From positions 1 through 60,658 of the forward strand of contig NZ_PSLG01000008.1 in assembly GCF_040289485.1 (NCBI RefSeq): 60,658 nt of DNA, in the 5' to 3' direction. Of this stretch, positions 52,144 through 60,487 are shown piece by piece. The stretch is from Thermoflexus sp040289485 (GTDB lineage Bacteria > Chloroflexota > Anaerolineae > Thermoflexales > Thermoflexaceae). Each line of letters starts with the position of its first letter. Within the stretch, counting starts at the first letter, position 1. The translations under genes and the position numbers were made by a program. Below the pieces are notes generated by a model that saw nothing but the letters and a program-made list of their open reading frames with translations, was not told the origin of the DNA and did not search any database.

Positions 52144-52932
52144 TCAACGCATCCGACGCTGCCCGATCCAATATCCGATGGCAACCCCCACCACCAGCAA
52201 ACCCAGGAACCCCCCGGCCAGCATCAACGCCTCCCCGATCCGGGACCAATCCGGACCCGTCCTGGCCGACGGCAGCGGCCGGGTGGGCGTCGGCGCGGAG
52301 GAGACCGGCGCCGCGGGCTGCAGGCCGAACAGGTGCTGGCTCCGGCCGCCCCACGGCAGCCAGGCCTCCCGTCGGGTCGGGCCAGTGGCCCGATAGCCGG
52401 ACGGGACCTCCATGGCCAGCACATAGTAGCCGGGCTCCAGGTGGTCTACGCAGATCGGCTGCCCGGCCTCGGAGACCAGCGCCTCCTTCAGCCCGCGGCC
52501 GGTGATCACGGCGATAGGGACCCCAGCGATCCACGGCTCCCCTTCCTCCCGGGCGTCGTTCCCGTTGCGATCCTCGAAGACCCCCGTGCAGAGGGCCCCG
52601 GGCGTCCGCTCCGCCGTAGGTGTCGGCGTCGGCGGGGCGGGGGTGGCCTGGGCGGGAACGATCAGGAGTTCCTGACCGATCCGCAGCAGGTCCGACTCCA
52701 GGCCATTGAGGGTCCGGATTCGATCCACCGAAACTCCATACAGAAGGGCCAGGCCGAAGAGCGTATCCCCCTCCTGGACCGTGTGGACGATCGAGCCGTC
52801 GGGGCGCGGCGTAGCGGTTATCTGCGCCTGGGCCCACGCCGGCCGCCCGGCCCCGCCCGGGCCGGAGAGGGCCAGGCCGACCAGGACCACGAGGATCCCC
52901 CCACTGAGCGCCCATCCCCCGATTCTGCGCAT
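52144..52932 (-). CDS. Secreted LysM protein with C-terminal membrane helix
   Basis: A 262-residue protein: signal peptide (about 1-35), LysM domain (about 48-93, HTVQEGDTLFGLALLYGVS, LRIGQELLIVP), Pro/Thr linker, a SdrD/CnaB-like beta domain (CTGVFEDRNGNDAREEGEPWIAGVPIAV) and a C-terminal transmembrane helix with a basic tail (GQRRMR), but no LPXTG. LysM binds GlcNAc-containing wall polymers, in keeping with cotranscription with glmU. AAAGGAGGAAAAAGCCCGC precedes ATG. Confidence 0.85.
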   Translation of the reverse strand: MRRIGGWALSGGILVVLVGLALSGPGGAGRPAWAQAQITATPRPDGSIVHTVQEGDTLFGLALLYGVSVDRIRTLNGLESDLLRIGQELLIVPAQATPAPPTPTPTAERTPGALCTGVFEDRNGNDAREEGEPWIAGVPIAVITGRGLKEALVSEAGQPICVDHLEPGYYVLAMEVPSGYRATGPTRREAWLPWGGRSQHLFGLQPAAPVSSAPTPTRPLPSARTGPDWSRIGEALMLAGGFLGLLVVGVAIGYWIGQRRMR

Positions 52933-52989
52933 GCGGGCTTTTTCCTCCTTTGAGAATGCAACGCTCTCCGATGAGGAGGCTGCAGGCGC

Positions 52990-53018
52990 ATTGTATATCA
53001 GGTCCCATCCGCCCCCAA
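52990..53018 (-). promoter_or_regulatory. Promoter of the LysM-glmU operon
   Basis: On the minus strand TTGGGG, 17 bases, TACAAT (3/6 and 5/6), about 50 bases before the LysM ATG. On the plus strand GTTAAACT near 53064 is a poor -10 candidate for the divergent CapA gene. Confidence 0.5.
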
Positions 53019-53104
53019 GCCGCCAGGCCGTCCGATGGGTAGGCTGGGGAAGCCCATGGTCGTGTTAAACTCAAGGGAAGATCCTGCGCGGAAAGAGGTG
53101 CGCC

Positions 53105-54715
53105 GTGGCGTTCAGGCGGCGGGTTTGGAGGGTCGGGATCGGGGCCCTGCTGGCGGTCGCCTGCGCGGCTCCCGGGACGCAGGGCACTCCGACCCCGGCG
53201 CCTACGCCCACCCCACCCCCCACCCCGACGCCGGCGACTTGGCCCCTGCGCCTCCATCCCGCGCTCCCCGCCGAGGTCCGGCAGGCCCTCCGGGAGCGGC
53301 TTGTCGGAGACCGTCGGTGGGCCCTCGATGGGGGCGAGGGGCTTTCCCTGGGCCCGGTTCCCCTCACCGCCCCCCTCCGGATCGGCGTCTGGGTCTACGC
53401 CCTGGCCGCCCCCTTCTCCACCCTCGTCGACGCGGTCGCCTTCACGGACCTGCAGGCCCGCTGGCGGGGGCAGGGGGGGCTGCCCGGGGCGATCTGGGCG
53501 TCGCCGGAAACCATCGCCCTGTTCGCTGCTCGCTGGGGGCCGCCGGACCCGGCCTCCGTGATCCCGGTCTCAGAAGACGAGCTGGTGGACCGCTTGGGGG
53601 CGGCCGGGGCCGGATGGGCCCTCGTGCCCTTTCATCGTCTGGAGCCCCGGCTGAAGGTCATCGCGGTGGACGGCATGTCCCCGATGGAACGGGGGCTGGA
53701 TCTGGAACGCTACCCCCTCGCCGTCGGGTTGGGGCTGGAGGAGGCGCCGCCGGCTTTCCCCGTGGCGGCCTTCCGGCAGGCGGCCGGTGGGCTGACCAAC
53801 CGCGACGAGGACCGGATGACCCTCCTGGCGATGACCGGCGTGACCGCCCTGGTCCGTGGGACGGCTGTCCAGATGGAGCGGTATGGAGTGCTCTTCCCAG
53901 CGCGGGACATCGCGCCGTGGCTGCGGAGCGCCGACCTCACCCACATCAGCAACGAGGTCTCCTTCTGGGAAGGCTGCCCGCCCCCCCAGCCGCGCAGCGG
54001 CGTGGTCTTCTGCAGCAGCCCCCGCTATGCCGAGTTGCTGCGCTACATCGGGACGGACATCGTGGAACTGACGGGGAACCATCTGGCGGACTACGGGAAG
54101 GACCCCCTGCGCTTCACCCTGGACCTCTACCGGCGCATGGGGATCCAGTATTACGGCGGGGGGCGGGATCTGGCGGAGGCCCTGGCGCCCCTCCGACTGG
54201 TGCACAACGGCAACCGTCTCGCCTTCGTCGGGTGCAACCCGGTGGGGCCGGATTACGTCTGGGCCACCCCCGCGGAGCCCGGCGCGGCCCCTTGCGATCC
54301 CCGCCTCGAGGAAACCGTCCGCCGCCTGCGGGAGACCGGCTGGCTGCCCATCGTCACCCTGCAATATTGGGAGTTTTACGCTTATGAGCCGACGCCCCAG
54401 CAGATCCAGGACTTCCGCCGCTGGCGGGATCTGGGGGCGGTCATCGTCAGCGGCAGCCAGGGGCACCACGCCCAGACGTTCGAGGTGGGGCCGGGGTGGT
54501 TCATCCACTACGGGCTGGGGAACCTCTTCTTCGACCAGGTGGACCCCATCGGCGTGCGGCAGACGTTCGTGGATCGGCATGTCTTCTACGAGGGGCGCTA
54601 CCTGGGGGTGGTCCTGCAGACGGCCTTCCTCGAAGATTACGCCCGCCCCCGTCCGATGACCCCGGAGGAGCGCCGGGCCCTGCTGGCCCTGCTGTTCGAA
54701 CGCATGCCCCGATAG
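53105..54715 (+). CDS. CapA-like (poly-gamma-glutamate synthesis family) lipoprotein, GTG start
   Basis: A 536-residue exported protein. The signal peptide ends LLAVAC (Cys20), a lipobox-like site, followed by a Pro/Thr linker (25-45). Residues ~50-270 look like a periplasmic binding-type domain I cannot name; residues ~275-520 are the CapA metallophosphoesterase-like domain with TGNHLADYG, VIVSGSQGHHAQTFE and IHYGLGNLFFDQ. CapA-family proteins act in polyglutamate or surface polymer metabolism, but many members have no known substrate. GTG has AAAGAGG upstream. Confidence 0.82.
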   Translation: MAFRRRVWRVGIGALLAVACAAPGTQGTPTPAPTPTPPPTPTPATWPLRLHPALPAEVRQALRERLVGDRRWALDGGEGLSLGPVPLTAPLRIGVWVYALAAPFSTLVDAVAFTDLQARWRGQGGLPGAIWASPETIALFAARWGPPDPASVIPVSEDELVDRLGAAGAGWALVPFHRLEPRLKVIAVDGMSPMERGLDLERYPLAVGLGLEEAPPAFPVAAFRQAAGGLTNRDEDRMTLLAMTGVTALVRGTAVQMERYGVLFPARDIAPWLRSADLTHISNEVSFWEGCPPPQPRSGVVFCSSPRYAELLRYIGTDIVELTGNHLADYGKDPLRFTLDLYRRMGIQYYGGGRDLAEALAPLRLVHNGNRLAFVGCNPVGPDYVWATPAEPGAAPCDPRLEETVRRLRETGWLPIVTLQYWEFYAYEPTPQQIQDFRRWRDLGAVIVSGSQGHHAQTFEVGPGWFIHYGLGNLFFDQVDPIGVRQTFVDRHVFYEGRYLGVVLQTAFLEDYARPRPMTPEERRALLALLFERMPR

Positions 54716-54738
54716 CGCCCTCCGCGCGGCCAGGGCTC

Positions 54739-55923
54739 TCACCGGGCCGCCGCCCGCACGGGCAGGCGGCGGACAGCGGTCTCGATCCGCTCCAGGGCCC
54801 TCCGGATGTTCTCCACGGAGTTGGCGAAGGAGAGCCGCAGGAAGCCCTCGCCGTATTCCCCGAAGGCTGTCCCCGACAGCACAGCCACCCCCGCCTCTTC
54901 CAGCAGATACGCGGCCAGTTGCCGGGAGGACATCCCCGTCCCCTCGATGTTGGGGAAGGCGTAGAACGCCCCCTTGGGCTTGAGGCAGCGGAACCCGGGG
55001 ATGCGGTTGAGGCCCTCCACGATCACTTCCCGCCGCTCCCGGAAGGCCGCCACCATGCGGTCCACATCGTCCTGAGGGCCGGTGAGGGCGGCGATGCCCG
55101 CCATCTGGGTGAAGGCCGCCGTGCACGAGTTGGAGTTGATCATCAGCCGGGTCACCGCCTCGGCCAGGGGCTCGGGCATCACCCCATACCCCAGCCGCCA
55201 CCCCGTCATCGCGTAGGTCTTGCTGAACCCGTCCAGGATGATGGTCCGCTCCAGCATCCCGGGGAAACTGGCGATGCTGATGTGCTCCCCTTCGTAGAGG
55301 ATGCGGCTGTAGATCTCGTCCGAGAGCACTACCAGGTCGTGCCGCAGGCACAGCTCAGCGATGGCCGCCAGGTCCTCCCGGGTCAGCACCCCGCCGGTCG
55401 GGTTGGCCGGGGAGTTGAGGATCAGCATGCGGGTCCGCGGCGTGATCAACGCGGCCAGTTCCTCCACGTCCACCCGGAACTCGTTCTCCATCCGCAGCCG
55501 CAACGGCACCGGCCGCGCCCCCACGAAGCGGATCATGGACTCGTAGATGGGGAAGCCGGGGTTGGGGTAAATCACCTCGTCCCCCTCTTCCACCAGGGCC
55601 AGGATGGCGAAGAACATGATGGGCTTGCCCCCGGGCACCACCACCACGTTCTCCGGCCCGACGGGGATCCCCCGGGTGCGGCGGATGTAGTCGGCGATGG
55701 CCTGGCGGAGGGCCGGGATGCCGGCGGCCGGGGTGTAATGGGTGTAGCCCTCTTCCAGCGCCCGCACCGCCGCCGCCTTGATGTAGGCCGGGGTGTCGAA
55801 ATCGGGCTCCCCGATCTCCAGGTGGATGATCTCTCGGCCCTGGGCCTCCAGGGCCTTCGCCCGGGCCAGCACCTCGAAGGCCGTCTCCGTCCCCAGCCGG
55901 GACATGCGCTGCGCCAGCCGCAT
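54739..55923 (-). CDS. PLP-dependent aspartate-type aminotransferase
   Basis: A 394-residue class I aminotransferase with LEIGEPDFDTP, NSPANPTGG (Asn174), LSDEIYSRI, PLP-Lys235 in DGFSKTYAMTGWRLGYG and the late Arg in LRLSFANSVENIRR. This is the aspartate/tyrosine/alanine aminotransferase group; the precise amino acid is open. AAAAGGAGG before the ATG fixes the start over the long upstream frame. Only weakly similar in motif style to the aminotransferase 4 kb upstream. Confidence 0.92.
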   Translation of the reverse strand: MRLAQRMSRLGTETAFEVLARAKALEAQGREIIHLEIGEPDFDTPAYIKAAAVRALEEGYTHYTPAAGIPALRQAIADYIRRTRGIPVGPENVVVVPGGKPIMFFAILALVEEGDEVIYPNPGFPIYESMIRFVGARPVPLRLRMENEFRVDVEELAALITPRTRMLILNSPANPTGGVLTREDLAAIAELCLRHDLVVLSDEIYSRILYEGEHISIASFPGMLERTIILDGFSKTYAMTGWRLGYGVMPEPLAEAVTRLMINSNSCTAAFTQMAGIAALTGPQDDVDRMVAAFRERREVIVEGLNRIPGFRCLKPKGAFYAFPNIEGTGMSSRQLAAYLLEEAGVAVLSGTAFGEYGEGFLRLSFANSVENIRRALERIETAVRRLPVRAAAR

Positions 55924-55984
55924 GGAAGGCCTCCTTTTCCCTCGATGAACTCCGACGCATCCCGCCCGAACGCCGTTCTCCTCG

Positions 55985-56013
55985 ATTATGGAACCCAGGG
56001 GCCATCCCCGCAA
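55985..56013 (-). promoter_or_regulatory. Promoter of the aspartate-type aminotransferase
   Basis: On the minus strand TTGCGG, 17 bases, CATAAT (3/6 and 5/6), about 55 bases before the ATG. Confidence 0.45.
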
Positions 56014-56048
56014 ACCGGCCAGCAAGGCCCCGCCGCCCTTCCCTCCAG

Positions 56049-56078
56049 TTGCCCTCGGCCTTCCGTCCTCTTTATAAT
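56049..56078 (+). promoter_or_regulatory. Promoter of the ABC ATPase gene
   Basis: TTGCCC, 18 bases, TATAAT (4/6 and 6/6), ending 42 bases before the ATG. It is the only perfect -10 among the promoters I list. Confidence 0.6.
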
Positions 56079-56119
56079 AGATCCAAATCGGCGCGCTGGC
56101 GCAGACGGAGGGAAGGGAG

Positions 56120-57220
56120 ATGGCGAGCGTGGCCTTCGAGAACGTGACCAAACAGTTCGGGAACGTGGTGGCGGTGAAGGATCTGACCCTTTACATCCCG
56201 GACGGGGAGTTCCTGGTGCTGGTGGGCCCCTCCGGATGCGGCAAGACCACCACCCTGCGCTTGTTGGCCGGCCTGGAAGAGGTCACCCGAGGGCGCATCT
56301 ACATTGGGGACCGGGACGTCACCGAGATCCCCCCCAAGGACCGCAACATCGCCATGGTCTTCCAGTCCTACGCCCTCTACCCCCACATGAACGTCTACGA
56401 TAACATCGCCTTCGGCCTGCGCATGCGAAAGGTCCCCAAGCCGGAGATCGAGCGGCGGGTGCGCGAGGCCGCCCGCATGCTGGAGATCGAGCATCTGCTG
56501 GACCGCAAGCCGCGCCAGCTCTCGGGCGGCCAGCGGCAGCGCGTGGCAGTGGCCCGGGCCATCGTGCGCGACCCCGCCGTCTTCCTCTTCGACGAGCCCC
56601 TCTCCAACCTGGACGCCAAACTGCGGGTGCAGACGCGGGCGGAGCTGATCAAACTGCACCAGCGACTGGGGACCACGTTCGTCTACGTGACCCACGACCA
56701 GGTGGAAGCGATGACCATGGGCACCCGCATCGCCGTGATGAAGGATGGGGTGCTTCAGCAGGTGGACACGCCCCAGAACCTGTATGAGCGGCCGGACAAC
56801 CTTTTCGTGGCCGGCTTCATCGGTTCGCCGCCGATGAACTTCTTCGAATCGCGGCTGGTCCTGGAGGGCGATACGCTGTGGGTGGACACAGGAGCTTTCC
56901 GCGTCCCGGTGCCCCCGGACCGGGCTCCGGTCTACCGACCCTATGTGGGGCGGCGGGTGATCTTCGGCCTGCGCCCCGAGCACATCTACGACCCGGAGTT
57001 CGCCCCACCCCTGAACCATCCCGCCCAGGTCCAGGCGCGGGTGGACGTGCGGGAACTGATGGGCAGCGAGGTCCATCTGCACCTCGTGGCGGACCGCCAG
57101 TTGTTCGTGGCGCGAGTGGATCCGCGAAGCCGCGCCCTGGTGGGGAACACGGTGATGGTCCTCTTCGATATGGACCGTATGCACCTGTTCGACACCGAGA
57201 CCGAACGCGCCATCCGGTGA
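56120..57220 (+). CDS. MalK/UgpC-type ABC transporter ATP-binding protein
   Basis: A 366-residue ATPase of carbohydrate-uptake (CUT1) transporters. Walker A GPSGCGKT (36-43), signature LSGGQRQRVAVARA, Walker B VFLFDEPLSNLD, and the H-loop VYVTHDQVEAMTMG; the C-terminal TOBE/OB domain (~240-366) is complete. It stands alone with its own strong promoter, without permease or binding protein, so it is probably a shared ATPase that energises several sugar transporters encoded elsewhere. Such multitask MsmX-like use is known in Bacillus and Streptomyces. Confidence 0.93.
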   Translation: MASVAFENVTKQFGNVVAVKDLTLYIPDGEFLVLVGPSGCGKTTTLRLLAGLEEVTRGRIYIGDRDVTEIPPKDRNIAMVFQSYALYPHMNVYDNIAFGLRMRKVPKPEIERRVREAARMLEIEHLLDRKPRQLSGGQRQRVAVARAIVRDPAVFLFDEPLSNLDAKLRVQTRAELIKLHQRLGTTFVYVTHDQVEAMTMGTRIAVMKDGVLQQVDTPQNLYERPDNLFVAGFIGSPPMNFFESRLVLEGDTLWVDTGAFRVPVPPDRAPVYRPYVGRRVIFGLRPEHIYDPEFAPPLNHPAQVQARVDVRELMGSEVHLHLVADRQLFVARVDPRSRALVGNTVMVLFDMDRMHLFDTETERAIR

Positions 57221-57239
57221 CGCCCTGCCGGACCGGCGG

Positions 57240-57860
57240 TCAGCGCGCCCGCACGGCCACGAAGCGGGTGAACCCCACCCGGGCCCCTCCCCGGGCCATG
57301 GTCCCAACGCTCACGCCCACCCGGCCGCCGCCTTCGAAGGCCTCCCGAGGGACGGCGGTCGCGAGCACGCCGTTGATCCAGAACTGCATCTGCGCCCCCT
57401 CGCAGCGGACCCGTAGATGATTGGTGGTCCGCCCGGTGCGGACAGCCCCATGGGGCGTCCAGTCCACCAGGACCCGCCACCTGTCCCCCTGATGGGCAAA
57501 CACCGCGTAGAACCCGTCGGCGCTGACGGCGAATCGGTAGAAGGCGCTTCCTTGCGCCAGGACGATCAGCCCGTAATCCGTCGACCGGGACCCCTCCAGA
57601 AGGGTCGCCTCCACCGCCACTTCCCCCTCCTGAAAGGCGAAGGGGGCCAGGGCCCATCCCACCGTTTGCGGCGCCTTCAGGTCCATGACCAGCCGTCCGT
57701 CCGCCACCCGGGCGGTCAACCGCTCGTCCCGTGGCAACGACCACCCGGGTGCGCCCGTCTCGAAATCGGCAACATACCGCGCTTCAGAGGCCGAGCGGCA
57801 TCCGAACGCCAGCAGGAGGATCATCCCCAGGCGCCCCGCCGTCCGCGTCGCCCCATCCAT
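57240..57860 (-). CDS. Predicted lipoprotein with jelly-roll (LamG/DUF1080-like) fold
   Basis: A 206-residue exported protein. A short signal ends LLLAFGC (Cys21), a weak lipobox. The mature part has a concanavalin-like pattern: DFETGAPGWSLP, WALAPFAFQEGEVAVEATLLEG, DYGLIVLAQGSAFYRFAVSADGFYAVF and LRVRCEGAQMQFWINGVLATA, as in LamG/3-keto-disaccharide-hydrolase-like domains that bind glycans. No catalytic site is evident. TAGAAT lies about 30 bases upstream without a -35. Gene is tail to tail with the ABC ATPase. Confidence 0.72.
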   Translation of the reverse strand: MDGATRTAGRLGMILLLAFGCRSASEARYVADFETGAPGWSLPRDERLTARVADGRLVMDLKAPQTVGWALAPFAFQEGEVAVEATLLEGSRSTDYGLIVLAQGSAFYRFAVSADGFYAVFAHQGDRWRVLVDWTPHGAVRTGRTTNHLRVRCEGAQMQFWINGVLATAVPREAFEGGGRVGVSVGTMARGGARVGFTRFVAVRAR

Positions 57861-57981
57861 GCCATCCCCGACTGAGAAGGGTTACAGGACCCATTCTATC
57901 CCCGTCAACGGTTCCGGCGGGCGCCCTTCGCCGGATCCTGCGAAATGGACCATAATCCGCCTGGAGCGGAGGTGGATACCT

Positions 57982-59028
57982 ATGATGCCCGCCCACGAAG
58001 GCGCCCAGGGGGACGGGATCCCTCCGCGGTTCCGACTGGGGGATCCCCAATGGCTGCTGGAACTGCGCCATCTCCCGTGGCCGGTGGACTGGGCGGCGTG
58101 TTTCGGCCGGGAGGGCCCGCTCCATGTGGAGCTGGGGTTCGGCGACGGGGCCTTCCTGGCCGCCCTCGCCCGCCGGCTCCCGGAGGCCAACCTGGTGGGG
58201 GTGGAGCGGGCCCTGGAGCCCACCCGCTGGGCCCTGCGGCGGCTGCGCCGGGAGGGGCTGAGCCACGTGCGGCTGGTGCTGGGGGAGGCCTTCGCAGCCC
58301 TGGCGGTCCTGTTCCCGCCGGATTCCATCGCGGGCCTTCACATCAATTTCCCAGATCCATGGCCCAAGGCCCGCCATCACCACCGCCGCCTGCTCACCCC
58401 GGCGTTCCTCCACCTGGCCGCCCACCGCCTCCGGCCCGGAGGGGCCGTGACCATCGCCACCGACGATCCCGATTACGCCGGCTGGATCGCGGAGGCCCTG
58501 GCTGGGACGCCGGGCCTGCATAGCCGCTTCGAAACGGCGTGGGTGCCCGCGCTGCCGGACCGGGAGCCCACCCGCTACGAGCGGAAGGCCCAGGTGGCCG
58601 GCCGGGCGTGCTTCTATTTCGTCTGGGAGCGCATCGGCCCCGTCCCGCCGCCGCCGCTGCCCCGTATGTGGACCCCGGAGGGGACGATGCCGCATCGGAT
58701 CTGGAAAGGAGATCCGGACCTACCGAAGATCGAGGAGGCCCTGCGCGGGCGCCTGTGGCAGGACGGCGAGGCGATCTGGCGCGTGGTCGCCCTCTACCGG
58801 CCGGTGGAGGGGGCCGGGCTGCTGATCGAGCTGCTGATGGCGGAGGGCCTGTGGGTGGAGCGGGTGGCCCTGCGGTTCCAGCCTCATGGGCCAGGGCTCT
58901 GGATCCTGAAGCCGGCGGAGATCGGCAGCCCACGACCCACCCTGGCCCTCCGGCAAGGGGTGCAGGCCATCGCCCGGACCATCGAAGAAGCCGCCCCAGC
59001 CCTCCAGGTCCTCTCCTCCACCATCTGA
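57982..59028 (+). CDS. trmB: tRNA (guanine46-N7)-methyltransferase, long thermophile form
   Basis: A 348-residue TrmB. SAM-binding LHVELGFGDGAFLA (47-60), the signature NFPDPWPKARHHHRR (122-136), and TIATDDPDYAGWI. The catalytic domain ends near 215; a further ~130 residues form the extension known from thermophile TrmB proteins such as the Aquifex enzyme, where it aids heat stability. GGAGGTG precedes tandem ATGs. Heads a three-gene operon, with the next gene 12 bases on. Confidence 0.93.
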   Translation: MMPAHEGAQGDGIPPRFRLGDPQWLLELRHLPWPVDWAACFGREGPLHVELGFGDGAFLAALARRLPEANLVGVERALEPTRWALRRLRREGLSHVRLVLGEAFAALAVLFPPDSIAGLHINFPDPWPKARHHHRRLLTPAFLHLAAHRLRPGGAVTIATDDPDYAGWIAEALAGTPGLHSRFETAWVPALPDREPTRYERKAQVAGRACFYFVWERIGPVPPPPLPRMWTPEGTMPHRIWKGDPDLPKIEEALRGRLWQDGEAIWRVVALYRPVEGAGLLIELLMAEGLWVERVALRFQPHGPGLWILKPAEIGSPRPTLALRQGVQAIARTIEEAAPALQVLSSTI

Positions 59029-59040
59029 ACGGAGGAAACG

Positions 59041-59625
59041 ATGCGGGTGCAGACGGTGGGGCTGATCGCCGACACCCACGTCCCCCAGCGGCTGCCGTGG
59101 CTGCCCCCCACAGTGGCCGATCTCTTCCGAGGGGTGGCATTGATCCTCCACGCAGGCGACCTCAACCGCTGGCCGGTCTTGGAGGAACTGGCCCGGCTGG
59201 CGCCAGTGGTGGCGGTGAAGGGGAACGCCGACGTGGGCCTGCGGCTGCCCTCGCGGGAGATCGTGGAGGTCAACGGCGTGCGCATTGGCCTCGTCCACGG
59301 CCACGGCGGCTGGCCGGCCTACCTGCGGGACAAACTTCGTGAGCAGGCCGTCGGGCCGGAGCCGCTGCGCTACCTCCGTTACGCCCGGTCCGCCTTCACC
59401 GAGCCGGTCCACCTGATCGTCTCCGGCCACACCCATCGCCCCCATCTGGTCCAGGTGGACGGCGTCTGGCTGGTTAACCCGGGGCCCGTCGCGCCCGACT
59501 ATTACATCCAGATCGGGCCCACCGCCGGCCTCCTCCATCTCCGGCCTGGCGAGGTCCGTTACGAACAGGTGGACCTGAACACCGGGGCCGTCCGTGCGTG
59601 GCTTCTCCCCCTGGAAGAGGGGTGA
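59041..59625 (+). CDS. YfcE/MJ0936-family metallophosphoesterase
   Basis: A 194-residue calcineurin-like phosphoesterase with all five metal motifs: IADTH, LHAGDL, VKGNAD, LVHGHGG and SGHTHRP. Relatives are phosphodiesterases of unknown natural substrate. It lies between trmB and the DUF92 gene with 12- and 6-base gaps, clearly one operon. Complete. Confidence 0.9.
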   Translation: MRVQTVGLIADTHVPQRLPWLPPTVADLFRGVALILHAGDLNRWPVLEELARLAPVVAVKGNADVGLRLPSREIVEVNGVRIGLVHGHGGWPAYLRDKLREQAVGPEPLRYLRYARSAFTEPVHLIVSGHTHRPHLVQVDGVWLVNPGPVAPDYYIQIGPTAGLLHLRPGEVRYEQVDLNTGAVRAWLLPLEEG

Positions 59626-59631
59626 GGCTGG

Positions 59632-60438
59632 ATGATTCTCCGGGTGCTGCTCGGGCTGCTCCTCAGCGGCGGGATCGGCTGGGCGGGTTACCGACTGGGG
59701 GCCCTCACCCGAAGCGGCTGGCTGGGGGCGGTCCTGATCGGGACAGCCGTCTTCGGCTTCGGGGGCTGGCCCTGGGCCTTCCTCCTCCTCGCCTTTTTTT
59801 TCTCGGCTTCCGCCCTGACTCGCCACCGATCGGGCAGGAAGACCGCTGCAGCCGTCGACTTCGCCCAGGGCGAAGGAAGAGATCTCGGGCAGGCCCTGGC
59901 CAACGGCGGGATCGCCGCCCTGCTGGCGGCGGCTTGGGCGCANNNNNNNNNNNNNNNNNNNNNNNNNNNNNNNNNNNNNNNNNNNNNNNNNNNNNNNNNN
60001 NNNNNNNNNNNNNNNNNNNNNNNNGCGACGGAGGTGTGGATGCTCAGCCCTCGCCCTCCACGCCGCCTCTGGGATGGCGCCCGGGTTCCCCCGGGCACCT
60101 CGGGGGCCATCTCCCCGGTGGGGACCCTGGCCGCGGCCCTGGGCGCCCTGGCCTTGGGGACCTGGGCCTGGGTCCTCTCGCCGGTGGGGGGGCCGCCGGC
60201 CCGGATCGCCACGGTCGGGCTGGCGGGCTTCCTGGGAGCCCTCTTCGACAGCCTGCTGGGGGCGATCGTCCAGGGGGTGTATTGGTGCGCAGCGTGCGAG
60301 AAGGAGACCGAGCGCCCGGTGCACCGCTGCGGGCGGCCCGCCCGCCTGCGCCGGGGGTGGCCGTGGGTCAACAACGATGTCGTCAACGCCCTCGCCGCCC
60401 TGGCCGGGGCCCTGGCCGCGGCCCTCCTGAGCCGCTAA
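59632..60438 (+). CDS. DUF92 family membrane protein (interrupted by assembly gap)
   Basis: A polytopic membrane protein of the DUF92/TMEM19 family, about 268 residues with the gap counted. N-terminal helices, ALTRHRSGRKT, then after the gap ATEVWMLSPRPPR, VPPGTSGAISPVGTLAAALGAL and LGALFDSLLGA, the family's strongest motifs, and CAACEKETERPVHRCG, WPWVNNDVVN. Unlike the first gap, the frame is kept across 82 Ns, and the missing stretch matches the family spacing. Some archaeal and cyanobacterial homologues act in isoprenoid phosphate metabolism; function here is unknown. An 8-T run (59794-59801) lies in the FFF codons. Confidence 0.85.
   Translation: MILRVLLGLLLSGGIGWAGYRLGALTRSGWLGAVLIGTAVFGFGGWPWAFLLLAFFFSASALTRHRSGRKTAAAVDFAQGEGRDLGQALANGGIAALLAAAWAXXXXXXXXXXXXXXXXXXXXXXXXXXXXATEVWMLSPRPPRRLWDGARVPPGTSGAISPVGTLAAALGALALGTWAWVLSPVGGPPARIATVGLAGFLGALFDSLLGAIVQGVYWCAACEKETERPVHRCGRPARLRRGWPWVNNDVVNALAALAGALAAALLSR
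59943..60024. other. Assembly gap (82 N) within the DUF92 gene
   Basis: The gap falls in the conserved AD-TW region of the family. Reading frame and family spacing are preserved, so the estimated length is probably close. Confidence 0.95.
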
Positions 60439-60458
60439 GCCCGGTCGGGGCCGATTTG

Positions 60459-60487
60459 TTGTCGTCCCCTGCATCCCGTGCTATCGT
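60459..60487 (+). promoter_or_regulatory. Extended -10 promoter near the right edge
   Basis: TTGTCG, 17 bases, TATCGT, with TG one base before the -10 (TGCTATCGT). It lies after the DUF92 stop and directs transcription off the right end of the window. Confidence 0.45.
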
